The notes beneath the pieces are model-generated. The model had not been told where the DNA came from. It made no database searches and saw nothing but the letters and a program-made list of their open reading frames with translations. Both the position numbers and the translations under genes were made by a program. Of a stretch of 64,000 nt of DNA, positions 18,548 through 27,158 are shown in pieces; position 1 is the stretch's first letter, and each line of letters opens with the position of its first letter. The DNA comes from Acidobacteriaceae bacterium (GTDB taxonomy: Bacteria > Acidobacteriota > Terriglobia > Terriglobales > Acidobacteriaceae). Location of the stretch: positions 37,191 through 101,190 of the forward strand of contig JAJPKO010000041.1 in NCBI GenBank assembly GCA_021323655.1, written 5' to 3'.

Positions 18548-20053
18548 ATGCGCATTCATGACCTTTTGCGTGGGGTGGACGCTGTCCGCTTCTCCGGGCC
18601 ACAGACGGAAATTGCGGGCATTGAGTATGATTCGCGCCGTGTCGAGCAGGGTGCGTTGTTTCTCGCGATGCGTGGAGGAACGACAGACGGCAACCGCTAT
18701 ATAGCTCCTGCTATTGAACGCGGAGCCTGTGCCGTCGTGACCGATTCGGCTGCCGCCTATGATGAGATCACGCAAAAGTACCCGCACATTGCAGTTGCAG
18801 AAGTGGCGCACGGCCGACGTGCTCTTGCTGTACTTTCAGCGAATTTCTTCGCGCATCCGGAAAAAGCGCTCGCCCTCAGCGGTGTGACCGGCACGAATGG
18901 CAAGACGACGACGGCCTTTCTTCTTGACGCCATGTTGAACAGCATGGGCCGCAAGACAGTGCTGGTGGGCACCATCGAATATCATGTTGCCGGGAAGGTC
19001 GTCGAGTCGCCCCATACCACCCCCGAGTCGCGCGACCTGTTGGCGCTCTTTGCTGAGGGGGTAAGTGCAGGAGTAACCGAAGCTGTGTTGGAGGTCTCCT
19101 CGCACGCGCTGGAACAGGGGCGAGTGTGGTCATTGCCTTTCGATGTTGCGATTTTTACAAACCTGACGCGTGACCACCTGGATTATCACGGCACAATGGA
19201 CAACTACTTTGCCGCCAAAACGATGTTGTTTGACGGTAGAAACGGTGTGGCTCCCCGCGTGGCCGTCATCAACGTGGAAGATCCGCGAGGAGCCGAACTA
19301 GCGATCAGAGCTAGAGAAGCGGGTGCGGAGGTCTTTTCCTATGGGATCGAGACAGGCGAATTTCGGGCTGAAGATGTGAAGCTGGCCGCCTCCGGCATGC
19401 ATTTTACCCTGACGTCGCCTTCCGGGCCCATCGGGATTAGTTCCAGACTTACCGGGCGCGTGAATGTCTACAACCTGTTGGCTGCCTCGGCGGCAGCGTA
19501 TGCGCGCGGATCATCTCTGGACCAGATCGCGCACGGCACAGCTTTGCTGGAGTGTGTTCCGGGCCGGTTTCAAACGGTGGATGCCGGGCAGCCGTTCACC
19601 GTGATTGTGGACTATGCCCATACAGACGATGCTCTGCGGAACCTGATTGCGCTGGCGCGTGAATTTGTAAAGCCGCAGGGGGGGCGCGTCATTACACTGT
19701 TCGGGTGTGGCGGAGACCGCGACCGGGCAAAGCGTCCGATGATGGGGCGTGCAGCGGGAGAGGGGAGCGATTTTGTGGTGCTGACGTCGGACAATCCGCG
19801 CAGCGAAGATCCGGAGGCGATCATTCAGGACGCGTTGCCGGGACTGCAGGAAACAGGTGTGAAATATACAACACAAGTGGACCGTGCCGAGGCCATCCGG
19901 CTAGCGGTGGAAGCTGCTCGGCCGGGAGACATTGTTCTGCTTGCGGGCAAGGGGCATGAAAAGACCCAGACATTACGCGATAGGATTGTTCCATTTGATG
20001 ACGCGGAGACAGCTGCGCGTGCACTGCGTGCGAGGATGGGGGCTGGACAATGA
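18548..20053 (+). CDS. murE: UDP-N-acetylmuramoyl-tripeptide synthetase (meso-DAP-adding ligase)
   Basis: Adds the third amino acid to the peptidoglycan stem peptide in the cytoplasm. 501 residues, normal for the family. Seen: ATP-binding GVTGTNGKTTT (Lys119), the HTTPES motif, SSHAL, LTRDHLDYHG, and DNPRSEDP with the DNPR motif at 415-418, which specifies meso-diaminopimelate rather than lysine. The stop overlaps murF by 4 bases (ATGA), so the two are translationally coupled. No later genes of the division cluster follow, so the dcw cluster is split in this genome. Confidence 0.97.
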   Translation: MRIHDLLRGVDAVRFSGPQTEIAGIEYDSRRVEQGALFLAMRGGTTDGNRYIAPAIERGACAVVTDSAAAYDEITQKYPHIAVAEVAHGRRALAVLSANFFAHPEKALALSGVTGTNGKTTTAFLLDAMLNSMGRKTVLVGTIEYHVAGKVVESPHTTPESRDLLALFAEGVSAGVTEAVLEVSSHALEQGRVWSLPFDVAIFTNLTRDHLDYHGTMDNYFAAKTMLFDGRNGVAPRVAVINVEDPRGAELAIRAREAGAEVFSYGIETGEFRAEDVKLAASGMHFTLTSPSGPIGISSRLTGRVNVYNLLAASAAAYARGSSLDQIAHGTALLECVPGRFQTVDAGQPFTVIVDYAHTDDALRNLIALAREFVKPQGGRVITLFGCGGDRDRAKRPMMGRAAGEGSDFVVLTSDNPRSEDPEAIIQDALPGLQETGVKYTTQVDRAEAIRLAVEAARPGDIVLLAGKGHEKTQTLRDRIVPFDDAETAARALRARMGAGQ

Positions 20054-21432
20054 AACTTACGCTGGAACAAGCTGCGCGCTGGACGAGCGGTACGCTGCAC
20101 GGACAGGCCCATGACCTGGGGCAGAGACAGGCGAGCGGATATTCCATTGACTCGCGTACTCTGCAGCCGGGTGATCTGTTTTTTGCAGTGCGGGGAGATC
20201 GCTTCGACGCGCATGATTTCACCTCTTCGGCCATCGAGCGTGGCGCATGTGCGGTTGTTGTCTCCAGAAACAAAGTGCGCGAGCTACCCGAAGCGGTCCG
20301 GCAGCATGGACTTCTTATCGTAGAGGAACCTTTGTCTGCTTTGCAGATGCTCGCAGCGGCTGTACGCCGTCACTGGGGCAGGCGTGTTGTGGGAGTGACC
20401 GGAAGCGCGGGCAAAACTACGACAAAAGAAGCCATCGCCGCAGTGCTCTCCGCGAAATTTCATGTTCTCAAATCGCAGGGCAATCTTAACAACGGATTTG
20501 GGCTTCCGCTGCAGCTGCTTCGTCTGGAGCCTGAGCATGATGTTGCCATCATCGAAATGGGCATGAACCATACGGGCGAAATCACAGTACTGGCGCACAT
20601 TGCTGCTCCCAACTGGGGAGTGGTGACGAACGTGGGAAATGCGCATGCCGAGAACTTTGCTGATGGAATTGCAGGGGTTGCGCGCGCGAAGTATGAACTG
20701 ATTGCCAGCCTGCCTGCCGACGGTGTTGCTTTTCTTAATTGTGATGACGCGTACGTCTCGCAATTCGGACGCGATTTTCGCGGAAAGACAATTTATTTTG
20801 GCAAAGGGCCCTGCGCTGATCCACGTGCCGAGCTGATTGAGGAGCTGGGAACGGAAGGACTTCGGGTCAGGGTCCGTGCAGCGGGACAGGAGACGGACGT
20901 CCGGCTGCAAATGCTCGGACAGCATAATGCGACAAACGCCATGGCTGCCGTTGCTGTGGGCCTGGAAGCCGGAGTTCCGCTCGCTGATTGTGCAGCTGCA
21001 CTTGCTGCACTCGCGCCAGGAGACAAGCGTGGGCAGGCGATCCAGATTCGAGGCGCAACTGTAATTAACGATTGCTATAACTCGAATCCAGAGGCCCTGA
21101 AGGCAATGATTCAGGCCCTGATGGCTGTTCCTGGCAAACGGCACATTTTAATTGCAGGGGAGATGCTGGAACTGGGCACGGAGAGCCAACTTCTGCATGA
21201 AAGATGCGGCGAGGCGGCGGCATTGGCTGGCGTAGACCTGGTGCTTGGAGTGCGCGGAAATGCTGCGCATCTTGTGGAAGGGGCAAAGAGAGCAGGAGCC
21301 GAAGCGATTTTTTTTGGATCGCCTGAACTGGCGCGGGCGTGGCTGAACCGCAATCTGCGCGCCAGCGATGTAGTCCTGCTGAAAGCGTCCAGAGGCGTGC
21401 AGCTGGAACAGGCACTGGAAGGGCTGATCTAG
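20050..21432 (+). CDS. murF: UDP-N-acetylmuramoyl-tripeptide--D-alanyl-D-alanine ligase
   Basis: Adds D-Ala-D-Ala to complete the UDP-MurNAc-pentapeptide. 460 residues. Seen: ATP-binding GVTGSAGKTTTKE (Lys122), the NNGFGLPLQLL segment typical of MurF, EMGMNHTGEI, GNAHAENF, and the C-terminal domain with DCYNSNPEAL. Its ATG overlaps the murE stop by 4 bases. It is convergent with serA, with a GC hairpin at the junction. Confidence 0.97.
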   Translation: MKLTLEQAARWTSGTLHGQAHDLGQRQASGYSIDSRTLQPGDLFFAVRGDRFDAHDFTSSAIERGACAVVVSRNKVRELPEAVRQHGLLIVEEPLSALQMLAAAVRRHWGRRVVGVTGSAGKTTTKEAIAAVLSAKFHVLKSQGNLNNGFGLPLQLLRLEPEHDVAIIEMGMNHTGEITVLAHIAAPNWGVVTNVGNAHAENFADGIAGVARAKYELIASLPADGVAFLNCDDAYVSQFGRDFRGKTIYFGKGPCADPRAELIEELGTEGLRVRVRAAGQETDVRLQMLGQHNATNAMAAVAVGLEAGVPLADCAAALAALAPGDKRGQAIQIRGATVINDCYNSNPEALKAMIQALMAVPGKRHILIAGEMLELGTESQLLHERCGEAAALAGVDLVLGVRGNAAHLVEGAKRAGAEAIFFGSPELARAWLNRNLRASDVVLLKASRGVQLEQALEGLI

Positions 21433-21441
21433 ACCAGCCCT
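21420..21441. terminator. GC hairpin between convergent murF and serA
   Basis: AGGGCTG (21420-21426) pairs with CAGCCCT (21435-21441) across an 8-base loop that contains the murF stop codon. There is no T-run on either strand, so its efficiency as a terminator is doubtful. Confidence 0.35.
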
Positions 21442-21457
21442 CCATGTATGTTTGCGC

Positions 21458-23056
21458 TTAGTGAGCGCTGTCCAGGTCTACCAGATGCACCTGAAGGATT
21501 GCGTCTATGGACTTGAGTGCATCGAGCACTGCGGGGGTGACGCCTCCGTCAATCTGCACGACTGCCAGAGCGTTGCCTTGCGGGATGCGCTGACTGCGGT
21601 CGGACCGGCCCAAGGCAAAATTGGCAATGTTGATCTTGTGGTCGCCGAGGATGGTGCCTACGCGGCCGATTACGCCGGGAACGTCGCGGTTGTGGATGGT
21701 CAGTAGAGTGCCTTGAAGCGGGGCCTCGATGTCAATGCCATCGAGACTGAGCAGACGCGCAGAGTTGCCGTGCAGCACGGTGGCACTGGCGGTCACGTCG
21801 GAGGTAGGTGTATGCAGAGTCAGCTTGAGGACACTGCCCGCGCCGCCGGATGCGGCCTCTTTCTTTTCTTCGTGAATGCGGATACCGCGTTCCTGGGCGA
21901 CGGTGGCAGCATTGATGCGGTTTACATTTTCAGAATGTCCGAGCACGCCTGCAATGGCGCTGTTACGAACAAGATCGGTCTTGGCTTCGGAGATGCGTCC
22001 GCTGTACGAGAGCTGGATACTCTCGATGCTGCCTTGCGGAAACTGTGCCAGGAAGGTGCCGAGGCGGCTGGCCATTTCAATGTATGGCGCGATTTCCAGG
22101 TATTCCTCGTGCGAGAGCGAGGGCAGGTTGACAGCATTCTGCACTACGCCAAGCTTCAGATACTCGCGCACCTGAAGGGCGATCTGCACCCCGACGGCCT
22201 CCTGGGCTTCAGCCGTCGAGCCGGCGATGTGCGGCGTGAGGATGACATTGTCGAGTCCGAAAAACGGCGAGTCTTTGGGTGGTTCCTTTTGGAACACGTC
22301 GAGCCCTGCTCCAGCGACATGGCCGCTCTTGAGCGCGGCGGCGAGCGCCTCTTCGACGATCAGCTCGCCACGGGCGCAGTTAATGATGCGGACGCCCTTC
22401 TTCATGGTGGCGATGTTCTTTTCATTGATCATTCCGGCGGTCTGCGGCGTAAGGCCGACGTGCAGTGTAAGGTAGTCGGACTCACGGAACAGCTCTTCTA
22501 CCGACACTAGCTTGATGTTGTTCTCACGGGCCACAGCTGCGGAGACGAATGGGTCATGGCCGATGAGTTCCATGCCGAAGCTGCGAGCGCGGCGGGCGAC
22601 CTCAAGACCAATGCGGCCGAGTCCGAGAATGCCCAACTTTTTGTTGCGTAATTCAGTACCCTGAAGCGATTTCTTTTCCCATTTGCCAGCATGCATGGAG
22701 GCGTTTGCCTTTGGAACCATGCGGGCGAGGCCGATCATGAGACCCAGGGTAAGCTCGGCGACAGCGATGGCGTTTGCGCCAGGCGTGTTCATGACGACAA
22801 TGCCGCGGCGGGTGGCTGCTTCGGCGTCAATATTGTCCACGCCTACGCCTGCACGCCCGATGACGCGGAGTTTAGGCGCGGCAGCCATCAATGCGTCATT
22901 TACCTGCACAGCGGACCGGACGACGAGACCATCGGCATCGGCGAGGGTTGCAGGGAGGTCGGTGATCTGGTCGTGCGTGAGTACCTGCCAATCTGGCTCG
23001 GCCTTGAAGACGGCGAGTGTGGCGGGAGAAACTTTTTCGGCGAGAACGATCTTCAT
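21458..23056 (-). CDS. serA: D-3-phosphoglycerate dehydrogenase (long, ACT-domain form)
   Basis: First enzyme of serine synthesis, oxidising 3-phosphoglycerate with NAD. 532 residues, the long form with an intervening ASB-type domain. Seen: the Rossmann motif GLGRIGLEVA, active-site arginine in NCARGELIVEEAL, the catalytic histidine in LTPHIAGSTAEAQ, and a C-terminal ACT domain (LLTIHNRDVPGVIGRVGTIL) that usually senses serine. Start at 23056 (MKIVLAEK) chosen because AGGAG lies 6 bases upstream. It lies 131 bases downstream of a class V aminotransferase on the same strand, and the two together could carry out the first two steps to phosphoserine. Confidence 0.95.
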   Translation of the reverse strand: MKIVLAEKVSPATLAVFKAEPDWQVLTHDQITDLPATLADADGLVVRSAVQVNDALMAAAPKLRVIGRAGVGVDNIDAEAATRRGIVVMNTPGANAIAVAELTLGLMIGLARMVPKANASMHAGKWEKKSLQGTELRNKKLGILGLGRIGLEVARRARSFGMELIGHDPFVSAAVARENNIKLVSVEELFRESDYLTLHVGLTPQTAGMINEKNIATMKKGVRIINCARGELIVEEALAAALKSGHVAGAGLDVFQKEPPKDSPFFGLDNVILTPHIAGSTAEAQEAVGVQIALQVREYLKLGVVQNAVNLPSLSHEEYLEIAPYIEMASRLGTFLAQFPQGSIESIQLSYSGRISEAKTDLVRNSAIAGVLGHSENVNRINAATVAQERGIRIHEEKKEAASGGAGSVLKLTLHTPTSDVTASATVLHGNSARLLSLDGIDIEAPLQGTLLTIHNRDVPGVIGRVGTILGDHKINIANFALGRSDRSQRIPQGNALAVVQIDGGVTPAVLDALKSIDAILQVHLVDLDSAH

Positions 23057-23077
23057 TGTGCTCCTGTGAAATGATTG

Positions 23078-23089
23078 AGGGGCGCCCCT
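23078..23089. repeat. 12-base perfect palindrome in the serA leader
   Basis: AGGGGCGCCCCT is fully self-complementary and lies 22 bases before the serA start codon. A second small hairpin, GGTGC-GGG-GCACC, sits at 23140-23152. They could be an operator or leader structure; there is no T-run, so they are not terminators. Confidence 0.5.
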
Positions 23090-23187
23090 TCCTGTGCAAA
23101 AGGGTAGGAGACAAACACTGTAATCTCCACTTTTTTCAAGGTGCGGGGCACCCATAATTCCCGATCAAAGAATGACAAACGAGGGGA

Positions 23188-24402
23188 TCAGCGAGCGCCC
23201 ACTGTCTCCAGCGCAGGTCCGGGCTTCTTGGCTGTGTGCTCGGAGTAGACCTTCTGCGCGGCAGCTACGGCCTTTCCGAATTCGAAGCCGGGCAGATTGA
23301 GCGCGGAGGCAGCTACTTGTTCCAGCGCGCCGATGATTGCAATCGTGTCCATGTAGTCGAAGAAGCCGATGTGGGCGATGCGGAAGATCTGGCCCTTCAT
23401 CTCGCCCTGACCATTGGTTACGATGGCGGCGAAGCGCGATTTGAGCTCCTTTACGATGACGCCGGAATCTACGCCAGCCGGTGAAAGCACGGCGGTAGCC
23501 GCTGCAGCGGGCGCATTGGGAGCAAAGAGCTGCAATCCAAGCGCCTGGATAGCGGCACGGGTCATGGCGGCACAGGTTTCGGCGTTGTCTACGAGGGCCT
23601 TGCGTCCGACGGCCAGGTCGCCTCCGCCTTGCGCGGCGATGTAGTCGAGCGCAGCACCCATAGCGGCGATCAATGCGACGGCAGGAGTGTAGGCGGATTC
23701 GCCCTTCTGCGCGTTTTTACGCTCCTTACGAAGATCGAAGTAGTAGCGCGGGTTCTTGGATGTTTCCATTGCGGCCCAGGCGCGATCACTCACGCTGAGG
23801 TAGGCGAGACCAGGCGGAATCATGACGGCTTTTTGCGAGCCACCGATGAGGATGTCCACGCTCCAGGCGTCAATATCGAAGTGGGTGGTACCGAGGCCGG
23901 TGATGGCGTCCACGACAAGAAGAGCGTCACTTTTGGCAGACTTCAGCAGTTCGGCAATACCTTGTACATCATGGCGCGCGCCGGTGGAAGATTCAGTGGC
24001 CTGGACGAAGACGGCGCGAGTGTCCGGCTTGAGGGCCTTGCGAACTTCATCGAGCGAAAAAGTTTGTCCGTTGGGTGCTTTGATGACCTCAACGGTACAG
24101 CCAAAGGCCTTGGTCAGTGCTTCCCAGCGTTCACCGAACTTTCCGGCGGAGAGGACGAGCACTCGGTCTCCGGGTGAGGTCAGGTTCGAGACGGAGGCTT
24201 CCATGGCTCCGGTACCGGAGGAGGCCAGCAGCAGTACGTCATTTTTAGTGCCGACGAAGGTCTTCAACTGCTCGAGCACGCGCTGATAGAGAGCGCGGAA
24301 CTCCGGCGTGCGGTGGTGAATGTCGGCGGCCGCCATGGCGAACTGGGCTGCGGGAAGCAGCGGCGTGGGGCCAGGGGTAAACAGGCGCGTCTTTCGTATC
24401 AT
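23188..24402 (-). CDS. Class V pyridoxal-phosphate aminotransferase (serine/alanine-glyoxylate type)
   Basis: Aminotransferase of the serine-pyruvate/alanine-glyoxylate family, 404 residues. Seen: the N-terminal FTPGPTPLLPAA, SGTGAMEASVSN, the pyridoxal-binding region VVDAITGLG with SQKAVMIPPG carrying the probable Schiff-base lysine, and RIAHIGFFDYMD near the C-terminus. Start at 24402 (MIRKTR) with GAGGA upstream; the frame upstream of it lacks protein character. Its position directly before serA suggests that it supplies the phosphoserine aminotransferase step, as class V enzymes of this type do in some lineages lacking SerC; that assignment is inference. Glyoxylate or photorespiration-like roles remain possible. 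Confidence 0.88.
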   Translation of the reverse strand: MIRKTRLFTPGPTPLLPAAQFAMAAADIHHRTPEFRALYQRVLEQLKTFVGTKNDVLLLASSGTGAMEASVSNLTSPGDRVLVLSAGKFGERWEALTKAFGCTVEVIKAPNGQTFSLDEVRKALKPDTRAVFVQATESSTGARHDVQGIAELLKSAKSDALLVVDAITGLGTTHFDIDAWSVDILIGGSQKAVMIPPGLAYLSVSDRAWAAMETSKNPRYYFDLRKERKNAQKGESAYTPAVALIAAMGAALDYIAAQGGGDLAVGRKALVDNAETCAAMTRAAIQALGLQLFAPNAPAAAATAVLSPAGVDSGVIVKELKSRFAAIVTNGQGEMKGQIFRIAHIGFFDYMDTIAIIGALEQVAASALNLPGFEFGKAVAAAQKVYSEHTAKKPGPALETVGAR

Positions 24403-24511
24403 TGTGTGGGAGTCCTCGAATTTGATTGTAGCGAGAGGCTTCAAATCGTGTTTCTTTCTATAATGAAAGGTTTGGGTCTTGTTCAGGCCCTATTCTCAAC
24501 GCGAGAAACAA

Positions 24512-24967
24512 ATGTCCCTGATTGAACAGATTGAAAAAGACACTATCGCCGCCATGAAGGCCCGCGAAGCCGAACGTGTTTCCACCCTGCGCATGGTGAA
24601 GACCGCGCTCAAAAACAAGGAAATAGACAAGCGCGCTCCGTTGAGTGATGCCGAAGCGCAGCAGGTGCTCACGACTCTTATCAAGCAGCGGCGTGAATCC
24701 ATTGAGCAGTTTCTGAAGGGCAATCGGCCGGAGTTAGCACAGAAGGAAGAGGCCGAAATCAAAATCATCGAGGGCTACCTGCCGAAATCTGCGAGCGAAG
24801 ACGAGATCAAAACGCTGGTGGACGAGACGATTGCAGGACAAAGCTTTGGGCCAAAGGACATGGGCACAGCGATGAAAGCTGTTCAGGCGAAGATCCAGGC
24901 CTCTGGCTTGCGCGCTGATGGAAAACAGGTGAGCGAGATCGTCAAGGCGAAGCTGGCCGGGACTTAG
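24512..24967 (+). CDS. GatB/YqeY domain-containing protein
   Basis: A 151-residue protein of the YqeY family, which resembles the tail domain of the amidotransferase subunit GatB and may bind tRNA. Seen: MSLIEQIEKDTIAAMKARE at the N-terminus, LRMVKTALKNKEID, and the C-terminal part with GKQVSEIVKAKL, all typical. Full family length (about 150). Its exact function is unknown in the family. Transcribed divergently from the aminotransferase gene. A longer frame from 24479 is unlikely. Confidence 0.93.
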   Translation: MSLIEQIEKDTIAAMKAREAERVSTLRMVKTALKNKEIDKRAPLSDAEAQQVLTTLIKQRRESIEQFLKGNRPELAQKEEAEIKIIEGYLPKSASEDEIKTLVDETIAGQSFGPKDMGTAMKAVQAKIQASGLRADGKQVSEIVKAKLAGT

Positions 24968-25087
24968 GGTTTCAGGTACAGGAACATTGTGTTCATGCGC
25001 TCAGGGTAGCTTCGCGAACCATCTCTGAATGATTCGCTTGTTTTCTGTTGTTATCAGATAGCAATATTCTATGGCTATTCTGGATAC

Positions 25088-27127
25088 ATGGCTACCAGCC
25101 GACGTACATTCCTTAAGCTTCTGACCACGGGAGCGCTCAGCGCGTCCTTTCCTCCCACCATTGAAAAGGCGCTTGCGATTCCGGCCAACCATCGCACCGG
25201 GACCATCGCGGACGTGGAACACGTCGTCATCCTGATGCAGGAAAACCGCTCCTTTGACCATTATTTCGGTACGATGCGCGGTGTGCGCGGCTTTGGCGAT
25301 CCACGCGCTGTCCGGCTGCCGAATGGAAAGCCGGTCTGGTACCAGCCGCATGAGGATGGCCACATCCTTCCATTTCATCCTGGAGCGCCGAATCTCGGGC
25401 TTCAGTTTCTGGAAGATCTTCCGCATGACTGGACGACAACCCACCGCGCCTGGAACGATGGACATCATGACCAATGGGTGCCGAACAAAGGCCAGACGAC
25501 GATGGCGCATCTTGTCCGCAGCGACATTCCATACCACTACGCTCTTGCGGATGCCTTTACGATTTGTGATGCCTACTACTGCTCGCTGATGGGCCCGACC
25601 GATCCGAACCGCTACCATATGTGGACTGGATGGGTGGGCAATGATGGCGAAGGGAACGGGCCGGCGGTGGACAACTCCGAGGTGGGCTATTTGTGGACGA
25701 CTTATCCGGAGCGCCTGGAAAAGGCCGGAATCACCTGGAAGATCTATCAGGACATTGGTACAGGCCTGAATGAGCAGAACGACTGGGGCAGCGCGAAAGA
25801 TCCCTATATTGGAAACTATGGCGATAATTCGCTGCTGTATTTTCGCCGCTTTCAGAGCGCAGAGGCTGGACATCCGCTCTATGAGAAAGCAAAGACCGGA
25901 ACAAACATCGCATCCAGCGGTACGCTTTTTGATGTCTTCCGCGAGGATGTGCGTGCGGGACGGCTGCCGCAGGTTTCCTGGGTTGTTTCGCCCGAGGCCT
26001 ACAGCGAGCATCCTAACTGGCCCGCCAATTATGGCGCATGGTACATCTCGCAGATTCTGGACGCCCTGGTCGCGAATCCTGAAGTCTGGAGCAAGACAGC
26101 TTTCTTTCTGACATACGACGAAAACGACGGCTTCTTTGACCATATGGTGCCACCTACGCCGCCTGTTTCGCGCGAGCAGGGCCTTTCTACGGTAGACACA
26201 ACGCACGAAATTTTTCCCGGTACTGCGAAGCTTCCCAAAGGGCCGTATGGGTTAGGCGTGCGGGTGCCGATGATCGTAATCTCTCCGTGGAGCAAGGGCG
26301 GATGGGTGAACTCTGAAGTTTTTGACCACACTTCGATGGTCCGTTTTCTTGAGCAACGCTTTGGGGTGGAAGAGCCAAACATCACGCCATGGCGGCGCGC
26401 TGTCTGTGGTGACCTGACCTCGGCCTTTGACTTCAAAACACCGAGCCATGCTGTGGTTTCGCTGCCGGGCACGGTCGCGTATGCTCCTCCGGACAATAAG
26501 AGATATCCGGACTACAAGCCTGCTCCGCCAGTGGAACAAGCGATGCCTCAGCAGGAAGCGGGAACGCGGCCTGCGCGCGCTGTGCCGTATGAACTGCATG
26601 TACAAGGAAAGGCAGATGCAGACAGTGGCATCTTTCAAATTCATTTTCAGAACAGGGGAAAATCCGCCGCCGTTTTGCATGTACGTTCAGCCAATGGTAC
26701 GCATGTGCCGCGTGTGTACACGGTTGGCGCGCAGCAGGAGTTGAGCGATGCGTGGAAGGGTGATACGTACGACCTTTCGGTGTATGGGCCCAATGGTTTT
26801 TATCGTTCGTTCCGCGGTGGTGTCAATGACGGGCTGGAAGGCTCGCTCGAGTATGACCATCAGGACAATGGAGTGGTCCTGCATCTCCGTCATCAGAGCG
26901 GCAACCCTCTTCATCTCCGTATTCTGGACGCATATACAAAAAGTTCAACTGTAGTCTTGCTGCATCCCGGCAAAGAATGGCATAAGTACTGGGATCTGAA
27001 GGACACTCACGGATGGTATGACCTGACGCTGGAGGATGACGGCTCTTCCGGTTTTCGTTGTCAGTGGGCCGGGCATGTGGAAATCGGACAAAACAGCTTC
27101 AGCGATCCAGCCATGGCGAACGGTTGA
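25088..27127 (+). CDS. plcN: Tat-exported phospholipase C-type phosphoesterase
   Basis: Secreted phosphoesterase of the bacterial phospholipase C/acid phosphatase AcpA superfamily, 679 residues. Seen: a twin-arginine signal (SRRTFLKLL, then a hydrophobic run), the family hallmark MQENRSFDHYFGTMRGVRG, metal-site segments DPNRYHMWTG and TYDENDGFFDH, and VPMIVISPWSKGG. The last 180 residues form two beta-rich repeats of the C-terminal type found in phosphocholine-preferring enzymes (DUF756-like). It probably cleaves phospholipids or other phosphodiesters outside the cytoplasm. tatC and tatB/A are in this window at 61.9-63.1 kb. Convergent with the last gene of the contractile injection operon, with only 31 bases between. 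Confidence 0.9.
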   Translation: MATSRRTFLKLLTTGALSASFPPTIEKALAIPANHRTGTIADVEHVVILMQENRSFDHYFGTMRGVRGFGDPRAVRLPNGKPVWYQPHEDGHILPFHPGAPNLGLQFLEDLPHDWTTTHRAWNDGHHDQWVPNKGQTTMAHLVRSDIPYHYALADAFTICDAYYCSLMGPTDPNRYHMWTGWVGNDGEGNGPAVDNSEVGYLWTTYPERLEKAGITWKIYQDIGTGLNEQNDWGSAKDPYIGNYGDNSLLYFRRFQSAEAGHPLYEKAKTGTNIASSGTLFDVFREDVRAGRLPQVSWVVSPEAYSEHPNWPANYGAWYISQILDALVANPEVWSKTAFFLTYDENDGFFDHMVPPTPPVSREQGLSTVDTTHEIFPGTAKLPKGPYGLGVRVPMIVISPWSKGGWVNSEVFDHTSMVRFLEQRFGVEEPNITPWRRAVCGDLTSAFDFKTPSHAVVSLPGTVAYAPPDNKRYPDYKPAPPVEQAMPQQEAGTRPARAVPYELHVQGKADADSGIFQIHFQNRGKSAAVLHVRSANGTHVPRVYTVGAQQELSDAWKGDTYDLSVYGPNGFYRSFRGGVNDGLEGSLEYDHQDNGVVLHLRHQSGNPLHLRILDAYTKSSTVVLLHPGKEWHKYWDLKDTHGWYDLTLEDDGSSGFRCQWAGHVEIGQNSFSDPAMANG

Positions 27128-27158
27128 CTTTGATCTGAGCGAGGTGTGGTGTTTTGGT

